DNA of 64,000 nt from Ianthella basta (Eukaryota > Porifera > Demospongiae > Verongiida > Ianthellidae). Of this stretch, positions 1 to 11,131 are shown piece by piece. The translations under genes and the position numbers were made by a program. The first letter of the stretch is position 1. Each line of letters starts with the position of its first letter. The notes under the pieces were generated by a model, which was not told where the DNA came from, searched no databases, and was given only the letters and a program-made list of their open reading frames with translations. The DNA is taken from positions 1,471,001 to 1,535,000 of the forward strand of contig OZ025878.1 in the NCBI GenBank assembly GCA_964019415.1, read 5' to 3'.

Positions 1-647
1 ATACCTGTGGGCCAGTTGTAACTGACCTTTATAACCCATGGAGGACACTTCTGGAGCTCCACTTTATAATCCCTGAGAGTTTGGTGGCGCCCTGAGCAGT
101 AGTGTTTGCCTGAATTGCGAACGAACAAACAAACAAACGAAATGAATTATACAAATTGAATACTGAATCTTACCTGAGTCAACAGGACTGGAAATGCTTT
201 ATTCACTTTCACTGACTATAGCCTCCATTTTCTCGATTGCACAATCAGTGATGTAGACAGTGGTTATTGGAATCGTGTACAACAGCCAAAGTTTGTGGAT
301 TGCCCATCCACATGCAGCTAGCAAATGAAAAGGACAGCATTGAGTTGCAATGGCCACCTCCTCTTCAAGTTCAAAAGCTCAAAGCCGTGGCACTTGAGCC
401 GCTGCACTTCAAAAGTGCTTCTGACACCTCTGTTTACATGCACGATATGAATGTGATAGGTGTGCACGAATTAGACTTGATCATGATAGTGGTGAAAGCA
501 GTGGTGTCAGCAATTCTCACACTCTCGTTTTTGGTGACTATAGAAGAAGTGTTATAATACGTAGGGATTGGTGGAAATGTTGAACCATGTAGTGTTGAAT
601 GGCATATGCATGTGTAATGTATTTAAATGAAGTCCATTAACTTGCAG

Positions 648-924
648 GCAAGCAACATGGAGTTAACCAAGAAGGTGAAAGAATTACAACAGACATCTCA
701 ATCTCTAGAGGTGAGCCTGTCCAAAAGGACTACTTGCTCTGTATATCTGTATATATCTGTCTCTGTATATATCTGTATATCTGTAGCAATGGATTATGTT
801 TGCTGTAGCAATGGATTATGTTTGCTGCTTGTTCTTGCAGAGGGAACTATCTGAGAAACAGCAGAGCCTTGAATCAAAACAGAGAGAAGTAGAAGCCTTA
901 AGTGCTAAGCTCTCGTCATGCCAG
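648..924 (+). CDS. two coiled-coil exons of an unidentified gene
   Basis: Exon 648-710 (21 codons) follows TTGCAG and ends at GAG|GTGAGC. Exon 841-924 (28 codons) follows TTCTTGCAG and ends at CAG|GTATGG. Both are phase 0 at each end, so they splice in frame. The joined peptide is rich in Lys, Glu, Gln and Ser with leucines at heptad-like spacing (for example KKVKELQQ, then KQREVEALSAKL), typical of a coiled coil. The start and end of the gene were not found; the rest may lie left of the window. It could be the tail of another kinase-type gene like those in the array, but nothing here proves that. The 130-nt intron contains a short tandem copy of AGCAATGGATTATGTTTGCT. Confidence 0.5.
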
Positions 925-959
925 GTATGGGAGCAAATTCATTACCCAGGACCATACCA

Positions 960-1486
960 TATGCGCTCAAACTATTCGTGGACTAAACTTTCCCGTTTTT
1001 TGCGGGTAGCCATCGGTGAATAATTTAATCTGCGAATATTTGGGCAAAAGTGTTGCATAACTGTTAAAACATGGACATCACATGGCACAATGTGACGTCC
1101 CTTGTTCTTTTGTTGCCTTTGTGACGTCTCTGGGTACAAATATGATTGTCGCTTTGTTTCGCACCAGTTTAGCATTCAGTTACCCTTGTGTGAAGTCTTC
1201 AAGAATGTCGATTCATTCCTACTTTACAGTGAAGCACTGTGATGAGCCCGAGTTGGAAAGGTTGTTTCTCCTGGCGTGGCAGAGGGTATGGGAGGCAGAG
1301 AGCACTACGGGTATGTAGTATGCATAACTGAAATGAAGCGGTCGGCAGGCGTTCTCTCCAACTTGAGAATAATATAATATAACATTTATAATGTTGGTGA
1401 CCCAAGCATCAGCGAAAATAAAAACCACAAAAATTTACCAATCTTCTAACCGCAAATGTTTAGTCTGCGAATAGTTTGAGCGCATA
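960..1486. mobile_element. MITE with terminal inverted repeats and TA flanks
   Basis: The left end TGCGCTCAAACTATTCG is matched in inverted orientation by CGAATAGTTTGAGCGCA at the right end, and both arms continue into GACTAAAC/GTTTAGTC. TA dinucleotides flank the element at 960-961 and 1485-1486, as expected for Tc1/mariner-type target duplication. There is no transposase; the ORFs inside (for example 1082-1318) have no recognisable domain. It is a non-autonomous element. Confidence 0.7.
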
Positions 1487-2280
1487 CTGTAGAATGTATA
1501 TCTATGGTATGTTGCAGAAAGAGTTAACGTAGTATGGGCGTACATTGTGATACGGACGGGTACGGGTACGCTATGTGGTATGCACTACACACCTTGTTTA
1601 AGTTGCTTGTTGTTAAGTTAACATTTAGCTGCTGTGGAATCTAGTGCAGATAACAACAAACATGCAGGCAATATTTGCATGTGTTTAACAACCAATCAGT
1701 ACAGTATGTGTTGCACTATAGCATACGTATCTGGGACCGTAGTCCGGGAGTGTCAGGTATTTCGATGGCCAACTTACGGATGGGAGGATGTCTTGCAGGG
1801 TAGTGGGCTTTGCCTTTGTCCTTAGCATATACAGTGCACCAGTGCGGCAGTGAGAGGTCAAATAACTTGCAATCAGCACTTGCTATGTGAACCTGTCTCC
1901 AGACAGCTCGCAGTCTCTCCAGGGCTTATTTTGGCCTCGTTGTTGTGCAAGCATTGCACAAGCATGACGGATATACATACATGAGCATAGAATTTCATTG
2001 CGCAAACTGCAGATATACATACATACATACTTACATATGGGGGACGACAATGCATCACGATTACTTGCCTCGCCTTTCGGCTCGGCAACCATTATTAGTA
2101 CCATTTCACAAGGTGTATCATGCAGCACCCCAGAAACTGTTGCCAAAATGTAGAGGTCTACAGAAATTTTAGAGTCATCCAGGATTTGAAATTTTAGAAC
2201 ATTTCAAGGCAAGACTGTGGAAAGTTTGCGATAGTTAAATTTTCGAAATTTTTAGAAGATTTACAGTATGTGTGTTTCAG

Positions 2281-2374
2281 TGTGGGAACAGCGCTGAGAG
2301 GCTGCCATGGGTGTAAGGATGTGTACAGTAAGAATGCACTATTGGTGAAGAGCTCCTGTGTCAAACTGAGCAAG
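2281..2374 (+). CDS. possible upstream exon of the CARD gene, unit A
   Basis: It follows GTGTTTCAG and ends at CAAG|GTAACA. After one leading base it encodes 31 open codons, Cys- and Lys-rich (including LRGCHGCKDVYSK), and ends in phase 0, which fits the next exon at 3024. The B counterpart (from 23010) has lost one base in GGTGAGAG. The C counterpart (from 41879) has a TAA in place of CAA. The exon is therefore either real and lost in B and C, or not coding. No domain recognised. Confidence 0.3.
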
Positions 2375-3023
2375 GTAACACTCAAGATGTGTTCCTGGTG
2401 GCAATGCTGAATGATGGGAACATCATATGCCTCGTCTCGCAGAAGATTTCTGCTGTCTGTGTAAGACTATTGCTTCAAATCGCTATTTGGCCAATCCAAC
2501 ACAAAGTAGTATGGAGTCTTGACCAGCTATTACTTGCCCGGAATTTTGACCTGGCAGTTTGCCTTAATTCCAAGCCTGAATGCTGTACTCCTTAATTGAT
2601 GGCGAAGCTTACTTCATACATAAACCGATGGATAGCTGCTGTGTTGAGAATTGGACAATTTTAGTTGCTCACTTGCAACCTTAATGTGCATTCCTATAGC
2701 AGGCATTGAGGAAGTGCCAACCTTGCGCACCTTGGTGTTCACATCCCAGATGGTAGCAGGGCTGATGGTGGTGGACAACGAACCCTTTGGCAGTGGAGTG
2801 CATCCACCAGCTTGAATCAGCAAAATTTCCCACTGTCCGGTACTATGTACATAAGAATATAAATGTGGTTACCGTGCCCATGTGTGATTCATTACTGTAT
2901 CATTGTGAAAAAATGCTGTTCCATGGGTGTAATGTGTACATGGTTACACACTCTTATCTCTTATTTTACTATTATTGTCATTTTGCATTCACTCATTGCA
3001 TCCTTTTATGTTTGATGTCACAG

Positions 3024-4648
3024 GCTGTGGTTACTAACCAGCACACAAAGATGTGTATTCCTGGCAACATGGGCTCACAGCCCCATTCGCAGACAGGTGA
3101 GTGTGTGCTTATGAATAGCATATTGTATGCCACAAAATTTATAAGGAAGACACTTTTTCATGAATAAAAAGTTCTCAACTGCAAAAGTTGTGTTATGTGA
3201 AATTTAGCAGTAATGTATGTTATTCTAATACTCACTTTAACTACATAGGTATCTACATACTGTAGTGATAGTGCACTACCGAGTACTATCAAGAGTAGAT
3301 AGTGTACAACCTCGAATGCTCACCCGTAACAGCATTTTCTAAAATGATGCAGCAACACGTAACACGTGGCATGGTAATTCTGATGTAATGGATTAATACT
3401 ATTAACTTGATCCACCAGTCTGTATGTACTCAGCATCGATTGCACAGCTTTTTGGTTTGTTAATCGAGAGTTTCAACAATGTCCAGGACACCGCTGCAGC
3501 ACCCGCAAGGAAGGACCAGGACAGCAAACATGGATTTGGGTCACTCGAGAGCAGCGCTGCTAACCACAGCTCTACAGCTCTCCTGAGTGATCCAAATCCA
3601 AGCTTGCTGTCCTTGTCCTTCATCACGGGTACTGCAGGTGTGTCCCGAACATCGTTGAAACTCCTGACTAACAAACTAAAGAGCTATGCAATCGATGCCA
3701 AAATGTACAGAGCGGCAGATTGAGTTAACAGTATTCATCCATTACATCAGAATTTTAAATAGCGTTGCCATGCCCATGTGTGACGCATTGATACGTCATT
3801 TCAGAAAAATGCTGTTATACACACAGGGATACGCGGTTGCATACTCTCATCTCTTATCTACTCCTGGTAGTGTACACACAGACATTCATTGGGTTCCTTC
3901 TGTACTCTTTGCAGTTGCACCATTTTCAGTCACAGTATTTCTGGAGAAACATGAAGATGACTTTTTCAAATATGTCAACCCGAAGCAGAGCCTGCGGAGG
4001 CTCAAACGTAAAGGTGTCATCACAGAAGATGTCAAATCTAGCATAGAAAGGTCCAACACCGAAGATGCACTGGAGGATTTGTATGAGCACTTGAAGTTCC
4101 GTGGCAACCTGCACACACTGAAGGAGTTCTGTAAAATGGCCATAGATGCAGAAGGCCTTCCAAACATGCAGGTCCTTGGGAGGAAGATGATGGAGGAGTT
4201 GCCAACTGAGGTGGGTATTGTCTACCGAGAGTGTCAGGTTCATAGGCAGGCTCATTAATCTTGTAACCACATACAACCTGCCCACCAGCCATTTAATTGT
4301 GATGTCATGTGCAGACAGATCATTATACATATAAATGAAGGCGACGAAAGCTGTCTGGATACAAGACTAGGGGTTCATTGCATTTATATTAGTACAAACC
4401 CCCCTTCAGGATCTGTGGCATATAAAATTCAGTGCCTAACTGTTTTGTTGTAATCCAGGGCCAGCCTGTTTTAGTAAGGTGTCGCCACTCTGTTCCAATA
4501 TGCATGTACGCTATACATGACCATGTACACTACTTTCCCTATTGTTCTGACATCATTGGATGGATGGATGTAAATCTGACAGAATACCTTGCAACATTTC
4601 TTCAATGGTGTACCCCCATTTCAAAACCCTGCATAGGGCCTGAGTGTG

Positions 4649-4734
<86 letters not shown>

Positions 4735-4923
4735 GACGTAGTCCCCAGTGATATAACTAGCAGTTCTGATATTCTAAACTCGTAAACACCTGTTCCTTGA
4801 TGCTGTGGTCTATTTCATTGACCACTGTGTGTAGTGCAGGTGATGAGTTTGTGTTTTTAGGTTTGTGATCATGTGGGTAAGGTATGTCTTTACAGTATGT
4901 ATGCACATGTGTGTATATATCCA

Positions 4924-4990
<67 letters not shown>

Positions 4991-5593
4991 ACGCAGTTGA
5001 TACAGAATTGGGTTGCAAGGGTGTAGCCAAGGGGGGTTCGGGGGGTTCATACAAACCCCCCTCCCTCCTGACTGTGGCTATGAATTATGTGCATTTAGGT
5101 AGCTAGAAGTCTGGCACACACGCTAGCTAGCAGACAGTGTCTCGTTTAACAGTAAACGGTTACGTACCAGACCCCACTTGTCTGTTGACAGCCATTTATT
5201 CGTGACATCATACTGGTAATACGGTGTGCATTCTTGGTACTAGAACCCCCTCTCCCAGATTCCTGGCTACACAACAGAATTGGGTTGGTATATAGAATGT
5301 GCTGCCTGTCTCATCATTAGCTACAGACAGCCACCTGTGGGCTAGTTGACCTTTATAGAAAGGTGGCTATTTTACAGAGGTAGGCTGCAATGTATTGGTG
5401 CAATGTTAATACAGTTTGGGGCCAGGGAGGCTGGCTGTTTTGGAGAATTGGCTGCCTTAAACAGTGACCCTCCTAGACAGGTTCCCCTGTACTTCTTCAA
5501 TCTGTACCAATGACTGCCATTAACGTTGTTTTACAGTTATCTGCTGTGTTTTTGCTCTTGTAGGAATGTGCGGGTGCTGGTTGTGACCCGTAA
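3024..5593 (+). CDS. small CARD-domain protein gene, unit A
   Basis: Model: exon 3024-3096, CARD exon 3915-4210, terminal exon 5564-5593 with TAA. Splice phases fit: the first exon leaves one base, the CARD exon supplies two, and it ends in phase 0 at GAG|GTGGGT. The CARD exon encodes about 98 residues with the six-helix CARD pattern: FLEKHEDDFFKYVNP, then LKRKGVITEDVKSSI, a leucine-rich YEHL, and LKEFCKMAIDAEGLP. CARDs pair with other CARDs to build apoptosis or innate-immune complexes in the cytosol. If the model is complete, the product is a CARD and little else, like CARD-only adaptors or decoys. The terminal exon reads ECAGAGCDP; in B its changes are two synonymous and one missense, and the stop is kept, which supports coding. 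Other exons between 4211 and 5563 are possible. The start codon is uncertain. Confidence 0.65.
3271..3875. repeat. large imperfect palindrome in the CARD-gene intron, unit A
   Basis: Two arms of about 300 bases face each other around a centre near 3566. Matching points include ATTCTGATGTAATGG at the left and CCATTACATCAGAAT at the right, AATCGAGAGTTTCAACAATG against CATCGTTGAAACTCCTGAC, and GGACCAGGACAGCAA against TTGCTGTCCTTGTCC. Because the arms are similar and open, plus- and minus-strand ORFs encode near-mirror peptides. No transposase is present. It is a foldback element or an old inverted duplication, and it lies wholly inside an intron. Confidence 0.85.
4646..4988. repeat. two (TG)n tracts in the CARD-gene intron, unit A
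   Basis: Near-pure TG runs at about 4646-4729 and 4925-4988. They produce long false ORFs of alternating Cys-Val or His-Thr. Counterparts are at 25676-25720 and 25917-26084 (B) and 44408-44496 and 44694-44760 (C). Confidence 0.95.
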
Positions 5594-6635
5594 TCATCCC
5601 TTGATACAACAATACAACTACACCTACCTATGACTGTGCCACGTTACTGCATGGCTGTTTACAACTGAATTGTTTTATAAAGTAGAAAGACTATTGTTGC
5701 AGTAATTTAAATTGTTTTGTAACGAAAGATTACTGTTACAGTAAATCTTAGCTGAATTGTGTGTAGTTATATTTGTGTATGTTTTTCATGTGATGCCTTG
5801 CTTTAATTTTGTATACAGTGTATGTGTATCTGCATGCTGTATGGATCACGATCAGTACGTTATAAGTCATACATTATATGATATTATAGTTTCATGATAA
5901 GTAGTAGTAAATATGCAATTTAGCGCGCACTTGTATGCATGTTGTGCGTTAAATTGTGTGCATATAAATTATAGCTACTGGAGAATCCCTCTGTATAGCT
6001 ATGCTTACCATGAGAAAATGGCGGACGGTGTGGGGCCATGGCCATCTCCCTCGAACTCGAGTGTAAAGTTCCCCGGCCTTCTATCTCTAAGCTTGCATGG
6101 TGTTCAGCGACATCGATCACACTCGGCAAGGGGTCTGATGCGACGTCGAAGGTACACGCGTACAATTAATAGCGGCACCCAGGCACTGCCAAGAGACTGC
6201 ATTACAGATGACTCGCCCGGAGGAGCTAGCCGAGAAGAGGCATGATTGGCAATTTCGAGTAAGAGTAAGTGTGACATGGTTGACACCCTGGGGTTGTCCA
6301 GTTCCTTTGGGAGTGTACTTTTAGCGCCGCTTATCAGTACTCGTCACGGAGAAGATGCATGGACACCAGATTACTTAGATACTAGGAAGGTCGCAGCAAG
6401 GAATTCGAAGAGTTCTCCCTCCACCTCAAGGCGACTGTGCTACATAAGGTGTCCCATTTACAATTAAGTACGTATATTCCATGATTTGTATCTATGTCTA
6501 TGTCTAGAGTATGTTGTTACTCCCCACTACTCACTCCCCTTTCACCCCTTCGTTCTCCTTCCTTCCCTCCTGCCTCCCTCCTACCCTCCCTACCCCTATT
6601 TCTTGTCCCTCCCATCATTTTCCCTCCAAACACAG
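5594..6635. other. spacer between CARD gene and C2CD5-like fragment, unit A
   Basis: The stretch has AT-rich sequence to about 5985, then a GC-richer block. AAAATGGCGGAC (6015-6026) looks like a YY1-type start-site motif. ORFs from it are not kept in frame in B (26829) or C (45788), so I do not call a gene. A pyrimidine-rich tract of CTTCCCTCC type (about 6535-6635) runs into the 3' splice site at 6635. A promoter here is possible but unproven. Confidence 0.4.
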
Positions 6636-6952
6636 CAAATGCCCCCTCCCCCGACCACCTTATCTCAGTAGTGGGAGGTTCCCTTTCGCCATACAGCTGT
6701 CCCATTGTGGACTCTGCAGGTGGGGACAACCCTGTAATAATGACATGGGCAGGCCCAGTAACTTTGTTCAATTTGTTCATGTACGTATTGATGTGCATAT
6801 GTAGGAGCCAGCTTGTCTCCAACCTGTTGCTATTGACAACCGATCCGCCATCTGATTGGCCAGTGCGGGGACAGGGTACACTCATCCAGACCAAGGCCTG
6901 TAGAGTGAAGAGGAAATTCCAAGGAGATCAGAATGCTTACACCTGGAATAAG

Positions 6953-6971
6953 GTGTGTGTGTGTGTGTGTG

Positions 6972-7052
<81 letters not shown>
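6953..7052. repeat. (TG)n tract at a splice donor, unit A
   Basis: The intron after exon 6805-6952 begins directly with GTGTGTG, so the microsatellite includes the 5' splice site. Equivalent tracts are at 27790-27891 (B) and 46745-46864 (C, interrupted by GATG). Confidence 0.95.
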
Positions 7053-7053
<1 letters not shown>

Positions 7054-8103
7054 TACTACTGTGTAGTTATACTTAGTGGGTATATATAATGTATTGTGCA
7101 GCTGTGAAACAGAGTGTAAGTTGGTGCAAGCTTCTTTCCACATTATTCTCTCATCCACCACCACCAGCCTCTGGTCTAGTATTCACTCACTCTACATTGT
7201 CACTCCTATTCACTGGGCGACTCAGTCCCCCTGACCCTCCTCCCCTTCTGCTTTCTCTCCCCTTCTCCATCCAGCTCCTCCCCTTCCTGGAGTACCGTGT
7301 TCACTGCTGTCTTATCCACAAACTGAGGTTGCTGGGGATGAATGTTGTGGGTGGAGTTAGAGTCAAGATATCACTAGGGGAGACTGTTGTCACAGCGATA
7401 GCGGTGAGTAGGAAGGGGGAGGGAAAGGGGCAGAAAGGGAGAGCTAGGAGGATAGGTGCTAGTATGTTAGAAGAGAAGTGGGTATGGGAAGGGTTGGGGG
7501 GAGGGAATTAGAAGGGAGGGAGGGTGGAGTACTGTGGTTGTGATGAGGTAACTGTGATAATTGTTTGTTTGTTTATTTGTACTCAGGAAGGGATGGCCAT
7601 TTTCCTGGACGGACTGCCTGCACCTGGAGAGTTTATCTCCTCACAACTGGTAAGATACTGTTTGTTTGTTTGTTTGTTTGTTTGTACATTCACTGTTCTT
7701 GTTTATCTTATTTACATTAATATTTATTGTGGGAGAAAATGCCATGTGTAGTGCTTGTTGGCATGTGCTGTGTTGGTTGGTATAACTTTTTACCTGTCCA
7801 TTATTTACCACTAGCACTGTTGTACTGTTTATGTTGTTTAGACTAGATGCTATTGTTTACAATATTTGCTTGTTTTCTGACTGTTTGTTTGTTTGTATAC
7901 GTAGGATGTAGGAGATGCTGAGCAGTTTACTAAACGACTCAACATGACACAACATGAGAATAGGATGAAGTATTTGTTGGATCTCCCAGCACACTCGGTA
8001 TGTGTGAGGGTTTGTGGGGGATAGGGGAGTGGGGAGGAGTACAGTATGCATGTTTGTGAGCATGGGGTGGCATGCGTAGTCTCACATAGCCCAACCTGAG
8101 GGA

Positions 8104-8200
8104 TGAGGGTTTGTGTGTGAGTGTGTGGGTGAGTGTGTGGGTGAGTGTGCATGTATGTGTGTGTGTGTATGTGTGTGTGTGTGTGTGTGTATGTTTATGT
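8104..8200. repeat. TG-rich intron repeat, unit A
   Basis: Degenerate GTGTGTGGGTGA repeats followed by a (TG)n run in the intron after exon 7905-7997. The B counterpart is at about 28850-28945. Confidence 0.85.
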
Positions 8201-8668
8201 ACGTATACTAGTGTGTATGTGGGTGCAACGAGAGAGTCACATGTAAGTCTTCATAGTTGAACCTGGTCCGTACACTTACACATTTGTAGAGTTTCAGAGA
8301 GATACATTTAGAAGCTGGTTCCCCTGAGACTGAGGAGGCCCCTGAGGTAACGAGCTATCCCCAAAGTGGGCTGGGTCCAGGAGGTGCCACTCTATTAAAA
8401 ACGGAAGATGAGAAGTTGAAAGATGATGATTCGTATGAGTTGTTACATGAGACATTTATACCTCAAGGTTAGCCATGGGAATTACATAATTGACTGCCAT
8501 TATGTATAGTGTTATCTAATATGTACTGTATGTGTTTAGGCTTCCAATTTAGTAATTTGGCATGGGTCCCAGGATTGGTCACTCATCCAATCAGTTCAAA
8601 GGTGGGTACTTGTTCAAAGAATCTTGTCTGCACATGTAGACCATGTTCTTCTACATCTTGTAGCTAGT

Positions 8669-9055
8669 GGGTTTGATACTATCCGTCTAGGGTACACTCC
8701 TCCCCTTCCCTCTCCTCTCCTCCCCTCCCCTCCCCTTGTCCCCCTCCCCTCCCTTACACTCCTCCCCTTCCCTCTCCTCTCCTCCCCTCCCCTCCCCTTG
8801 TCCCCCTCCCCTCCCTTTCCCTCCCTTCCCCTTCCCTAATGTAGTACATTTCAGTTATTATATGGGTTTGATACTATCCGTCTAGGGTACACTCCTCCCC
8901 TTCCCTCTCCTCTCCTCCCCTCCCCTCCCCTTGTCCCCCTCCCCTCCCGTACACTCCTCCCCTTCCCTCTCCTCTCCTCCCCTCCCCTCCCCTTGTCCCC
9001 CTCCCCTCCCTTTCCCTCCCTTCCCCTTCCCTAATGTAGTACATTTCAGTTATTA
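8669..9055 (+). repeat. tandem duplication carrying a 3' splice site, unit A only
   Basis: A block of about 195 bases occurs twice (8669-8863 and 8864-9055). Each copy starts GGGTTTGATACTATCCG, continues with CTCCCC-type pyrimidine repeats and ends TAGTACATTTCAG|TTATTA. The 3' splice site of the next C2CD5-like exon is thus present twice (AG at 8853-8854 and 9048-9049). B and C have one shorter copy. Confidence 0.9.
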
Positions 9056-9639
9056 GAAGGGACTCTAATCAGATCAACAAACTAATGCCAGAGAAGGAGG
9101 CTCTGCGCTACATCAATGTTGAGTGCAATAAGGCATTGGAGAGGTCATGTGACCAGTGTTGCCATGGATATTTCCTTCCCAAATGACGATGAGGTGCAAT
9201 TGCTAGTCAGTGCCATGGCAACCAAAATGGCTCCCTCCAATGAAAGCCCCTTAGAACAGTCACAAATGGAATCACCCTTTGAGAGTCAACAGGTGTGAAT
9301 GCTGGAGACTGTAAGCTGTAGGGTTACAGAACAGTTGTATTTTAACCTGTTTTGTCTGTCTCATTCTCAATTTGCTGTGTAGGATCATGTGATGCTGACA
9401 TCATTTGAGGTCATCCCAGATCACACCATTGCCAAGCACTTGGGACTGATCAACTTGTTCATTATTCGAGAGACGACAGCTCTTTATGAGGTCAGCCTTC
9501 TCCTTGGACGTTCATCCATTGCTCATTCTAATATTATGTAATCTGTCTGTCAACTTCCAACTACTGACCCAGTGTCACTGCACTCACCAATATCTCTGTT
9601 TTTGCCTTCAGCTCAGTCTCTTCTGTCTCCTAGTAGCTG

Positions 9640-9825
9640 TTTTGACTTCTGTCACTATTATCACTGCTGTTCACCATACCCTTGTCACTGACAGCACCCG
9701 TGTCTGTACCAATATCAACCCCCATGTCGCCAATGTCACCATGACCTATATGTCACTTATGTCACTAGTGTCATCATGATGACCACAATGTCACTGTTGT
9801 CACTGATGTCGCTAACGTCATCCTT
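9640..9825. repeat. TGTCACTR minisatellite in a C2CD5-like intron, unit A
   Basis: Short degenerate units such as TGTCACTGATGTCACTAATG repeat in the intron before exon 9835. Counterparts lie at about 30120-30335 (B) and 49010-49225 (C), with different unit numbers. Confidence 0.8.
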
Positions 9826-10417
9826 CCCCTTCAGCAAGGAGGCACTGCCGGCTTCCTCCAGATGTTTCTCCTTGAGGCAACCAGTATGGCCACACAGACA
9901 GTGAGGGTGTTGGGAGGGAACACTGTCATCAACTACAAAGTCAATGACTGCATGCTTCAGGACAGCCCACACAAGAATCAGGTGATGATGTAGTTTAGTT
10001 GTCATGGTCACGGTCCCTTGCTATGGTGATGCTATTGATCATGAACTGAAACAGGTCTTAATAGTGACTACTTTGAAGAGGTTCCACTGTACTGTGTGTA
10101 TAGTGAATCAAATGATAGGTCGATGTACAGTACATGTATTGTATCAAGTCTTTGCAGCTGTGGCACACAAGTGGCGCACATTTTAGCTCTTTGTACGTGT
10201 GTTGTGTGTCATGTAGAGTCAGTGTCTGTTGAGCCTGAGTGGGGATGAGGTCTTGGTTGAGAGGCTGTCAAGAGAGGGAGCTGCATCTGGTAGCCATCTT
10301 GATGCTGTAGCTGACGAGGACCCTTTAGTGTCACACCAGACAGCAGCTGTGTCTCCACTTACCCAACAAGAACAACAACAACCAAAACAGTATACTCACA
10401 GAGAAACACCATGCTGA

Positions 10418-11131
10418 CATGGTAACTAATAGCGAACTGAGTGCATGCATGAAGCACATGCGTATGCTCTATGTCTGCTATATACATTTGTTGAGAGGTG
10501 AAGGATAGCTGCAATCCAGTGTTGCTAGTCTAGTTTTTAATATCACAAAGTTAGTGCACTCAGGACCACTTTACGCATGACACCGCTGGCTTGCCTCCGA
10601 TGATGTCTGTAAAATTTAATTTTAACTGTGACATAGAGGCAATGAAGACGGACTGCAGTTATGTATGCTATAGATCTTCATCAGAGTCAAGTTCTTGGTT
10701 GTGTGGCTTTTTGATCGCAAACCTCAGGTTTATTGACTAGGGTCCTGCACTACTACATGTGAGCAATGTTTAAATTACTGTAATATTCTCTTTCATATAA
10801 AAATCAAATTCATTTCCACACAGTCACCGTTGATGTGGTAGCTATATAGCTAGCTAACAGCAGTGGGTAGCTAAATAGGGGCAGCTATTGTTGCATTGAT
10901 CATAATAATTGGCCGATCATGGGTCACAACCAGCACCTTAACTCGAATTCACATTCAAATTCCTATACCATACCACAGATACTCCGTGGAGTATCTATGA
11001 CGATACAGGCATACACCCAGGGGTCAGCTGAACCCCCCCCCCCTCCCCCCCCATGCAGTGTTTTGTTCACGTGGTGTCGATCGACACGTGGCCATGAGGG
11101 AGGAGTTTAATATTATGGAAGTGTTTCAAAG
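10418..11131. other. spacer and probable kinase promoter region, unit A
   Basis: No gene seen. The stretch is well conserved in B (30906-31615). A poly-C tract (11031-11052) and TCGATCGACACGTGGCC (contains the E-box CACGTG) lie just upstream of the kinase ATG. Promoter function is inference. Confidence 0.3.

Larger units (their letters stand above)
1..2097. other. left flank outside the tandem array
   Basis: This stretch has no counterpart elsewhere in the window except short pieces. Homology with units B and C begins abruptly at 2098, after the bases ATTATTAG. It holds two coiled-coil exons (648-924), a MITE (960-1486) and a small TACA repeat near 2005-2037. Positions 1487-2097 show nothing else that I recognise. 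Confidence 0.7.
6636..10417 (+). pseudogene. C2CD5-like: C2CD5 (CDP138)-like 3' gene fragment, unit A, frameshifted
   Basis: Exons: 6636-6667 (weak), 6805-6952, 7275-7403, 7587-7649, 7905-7997, 8290-8467, 8540-8605, 9050-9292, 9383-9490, 9835-9981, 10217-10417 (TGA). The translation follows the C-terminal half of animal C2CD5, a C2-domain protein linked to GLUT4 vesicle traffic. Matching stretches are LLPFLEYRVH, LIHKLRLLGMNV, FLDGLPAPG, LGLINLFIIRETTALYE, VLGGNTVINY and SPHKNQSQCLLSLSGD. Phases agree throughout. The N-terminal C2 domain was not found in any unit. Compared with B and C, the exon at 9050 lacks 32 bases (at about 9144), which shifts the frame and gives a stop. A normal full-length protein therefore cannot be made. 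Downstream exons are still open. Confidence 0.8.

Noticed and set aside
3402-3723. Mirror ORFs on both strands (99 and 90 codons), repeated in units B and C
   Set aside because: Products of the intronic palindrome; the 3096/3915 splice phases skip this region.
4432-5106. ORFs of alternating Cys-Val or His-Thr at all (TG)n tracts
   Set aside because: Direct translation of the dinucleotide repeats; no coding support.
5913-6245. ORF starting at ATGGCGGAC in unit A
   Set aside because: B and C carry frame-changing differences in the same stretch, so it is not a conserved protein.
6517-6894. Minus-strand ORF of 125 codons, with versions in B and C
   Set aside because: Shadow of the pyrimidine tract and the C2CD5-like exon on the plus strand.
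8700-9035. Pyrimidine-rich ORF of 71 codons (Leu/Pro/Ser)
   Set aside because: Low-complexity translation of the duplicated polypyrimidine tract.
9640-9825. Spaced short repeats that could suggest a CRISPR-like array
   Set aside because: Units are about 10 bases and degenerate, without unique spacers, and lie in a eukaryotic intron.
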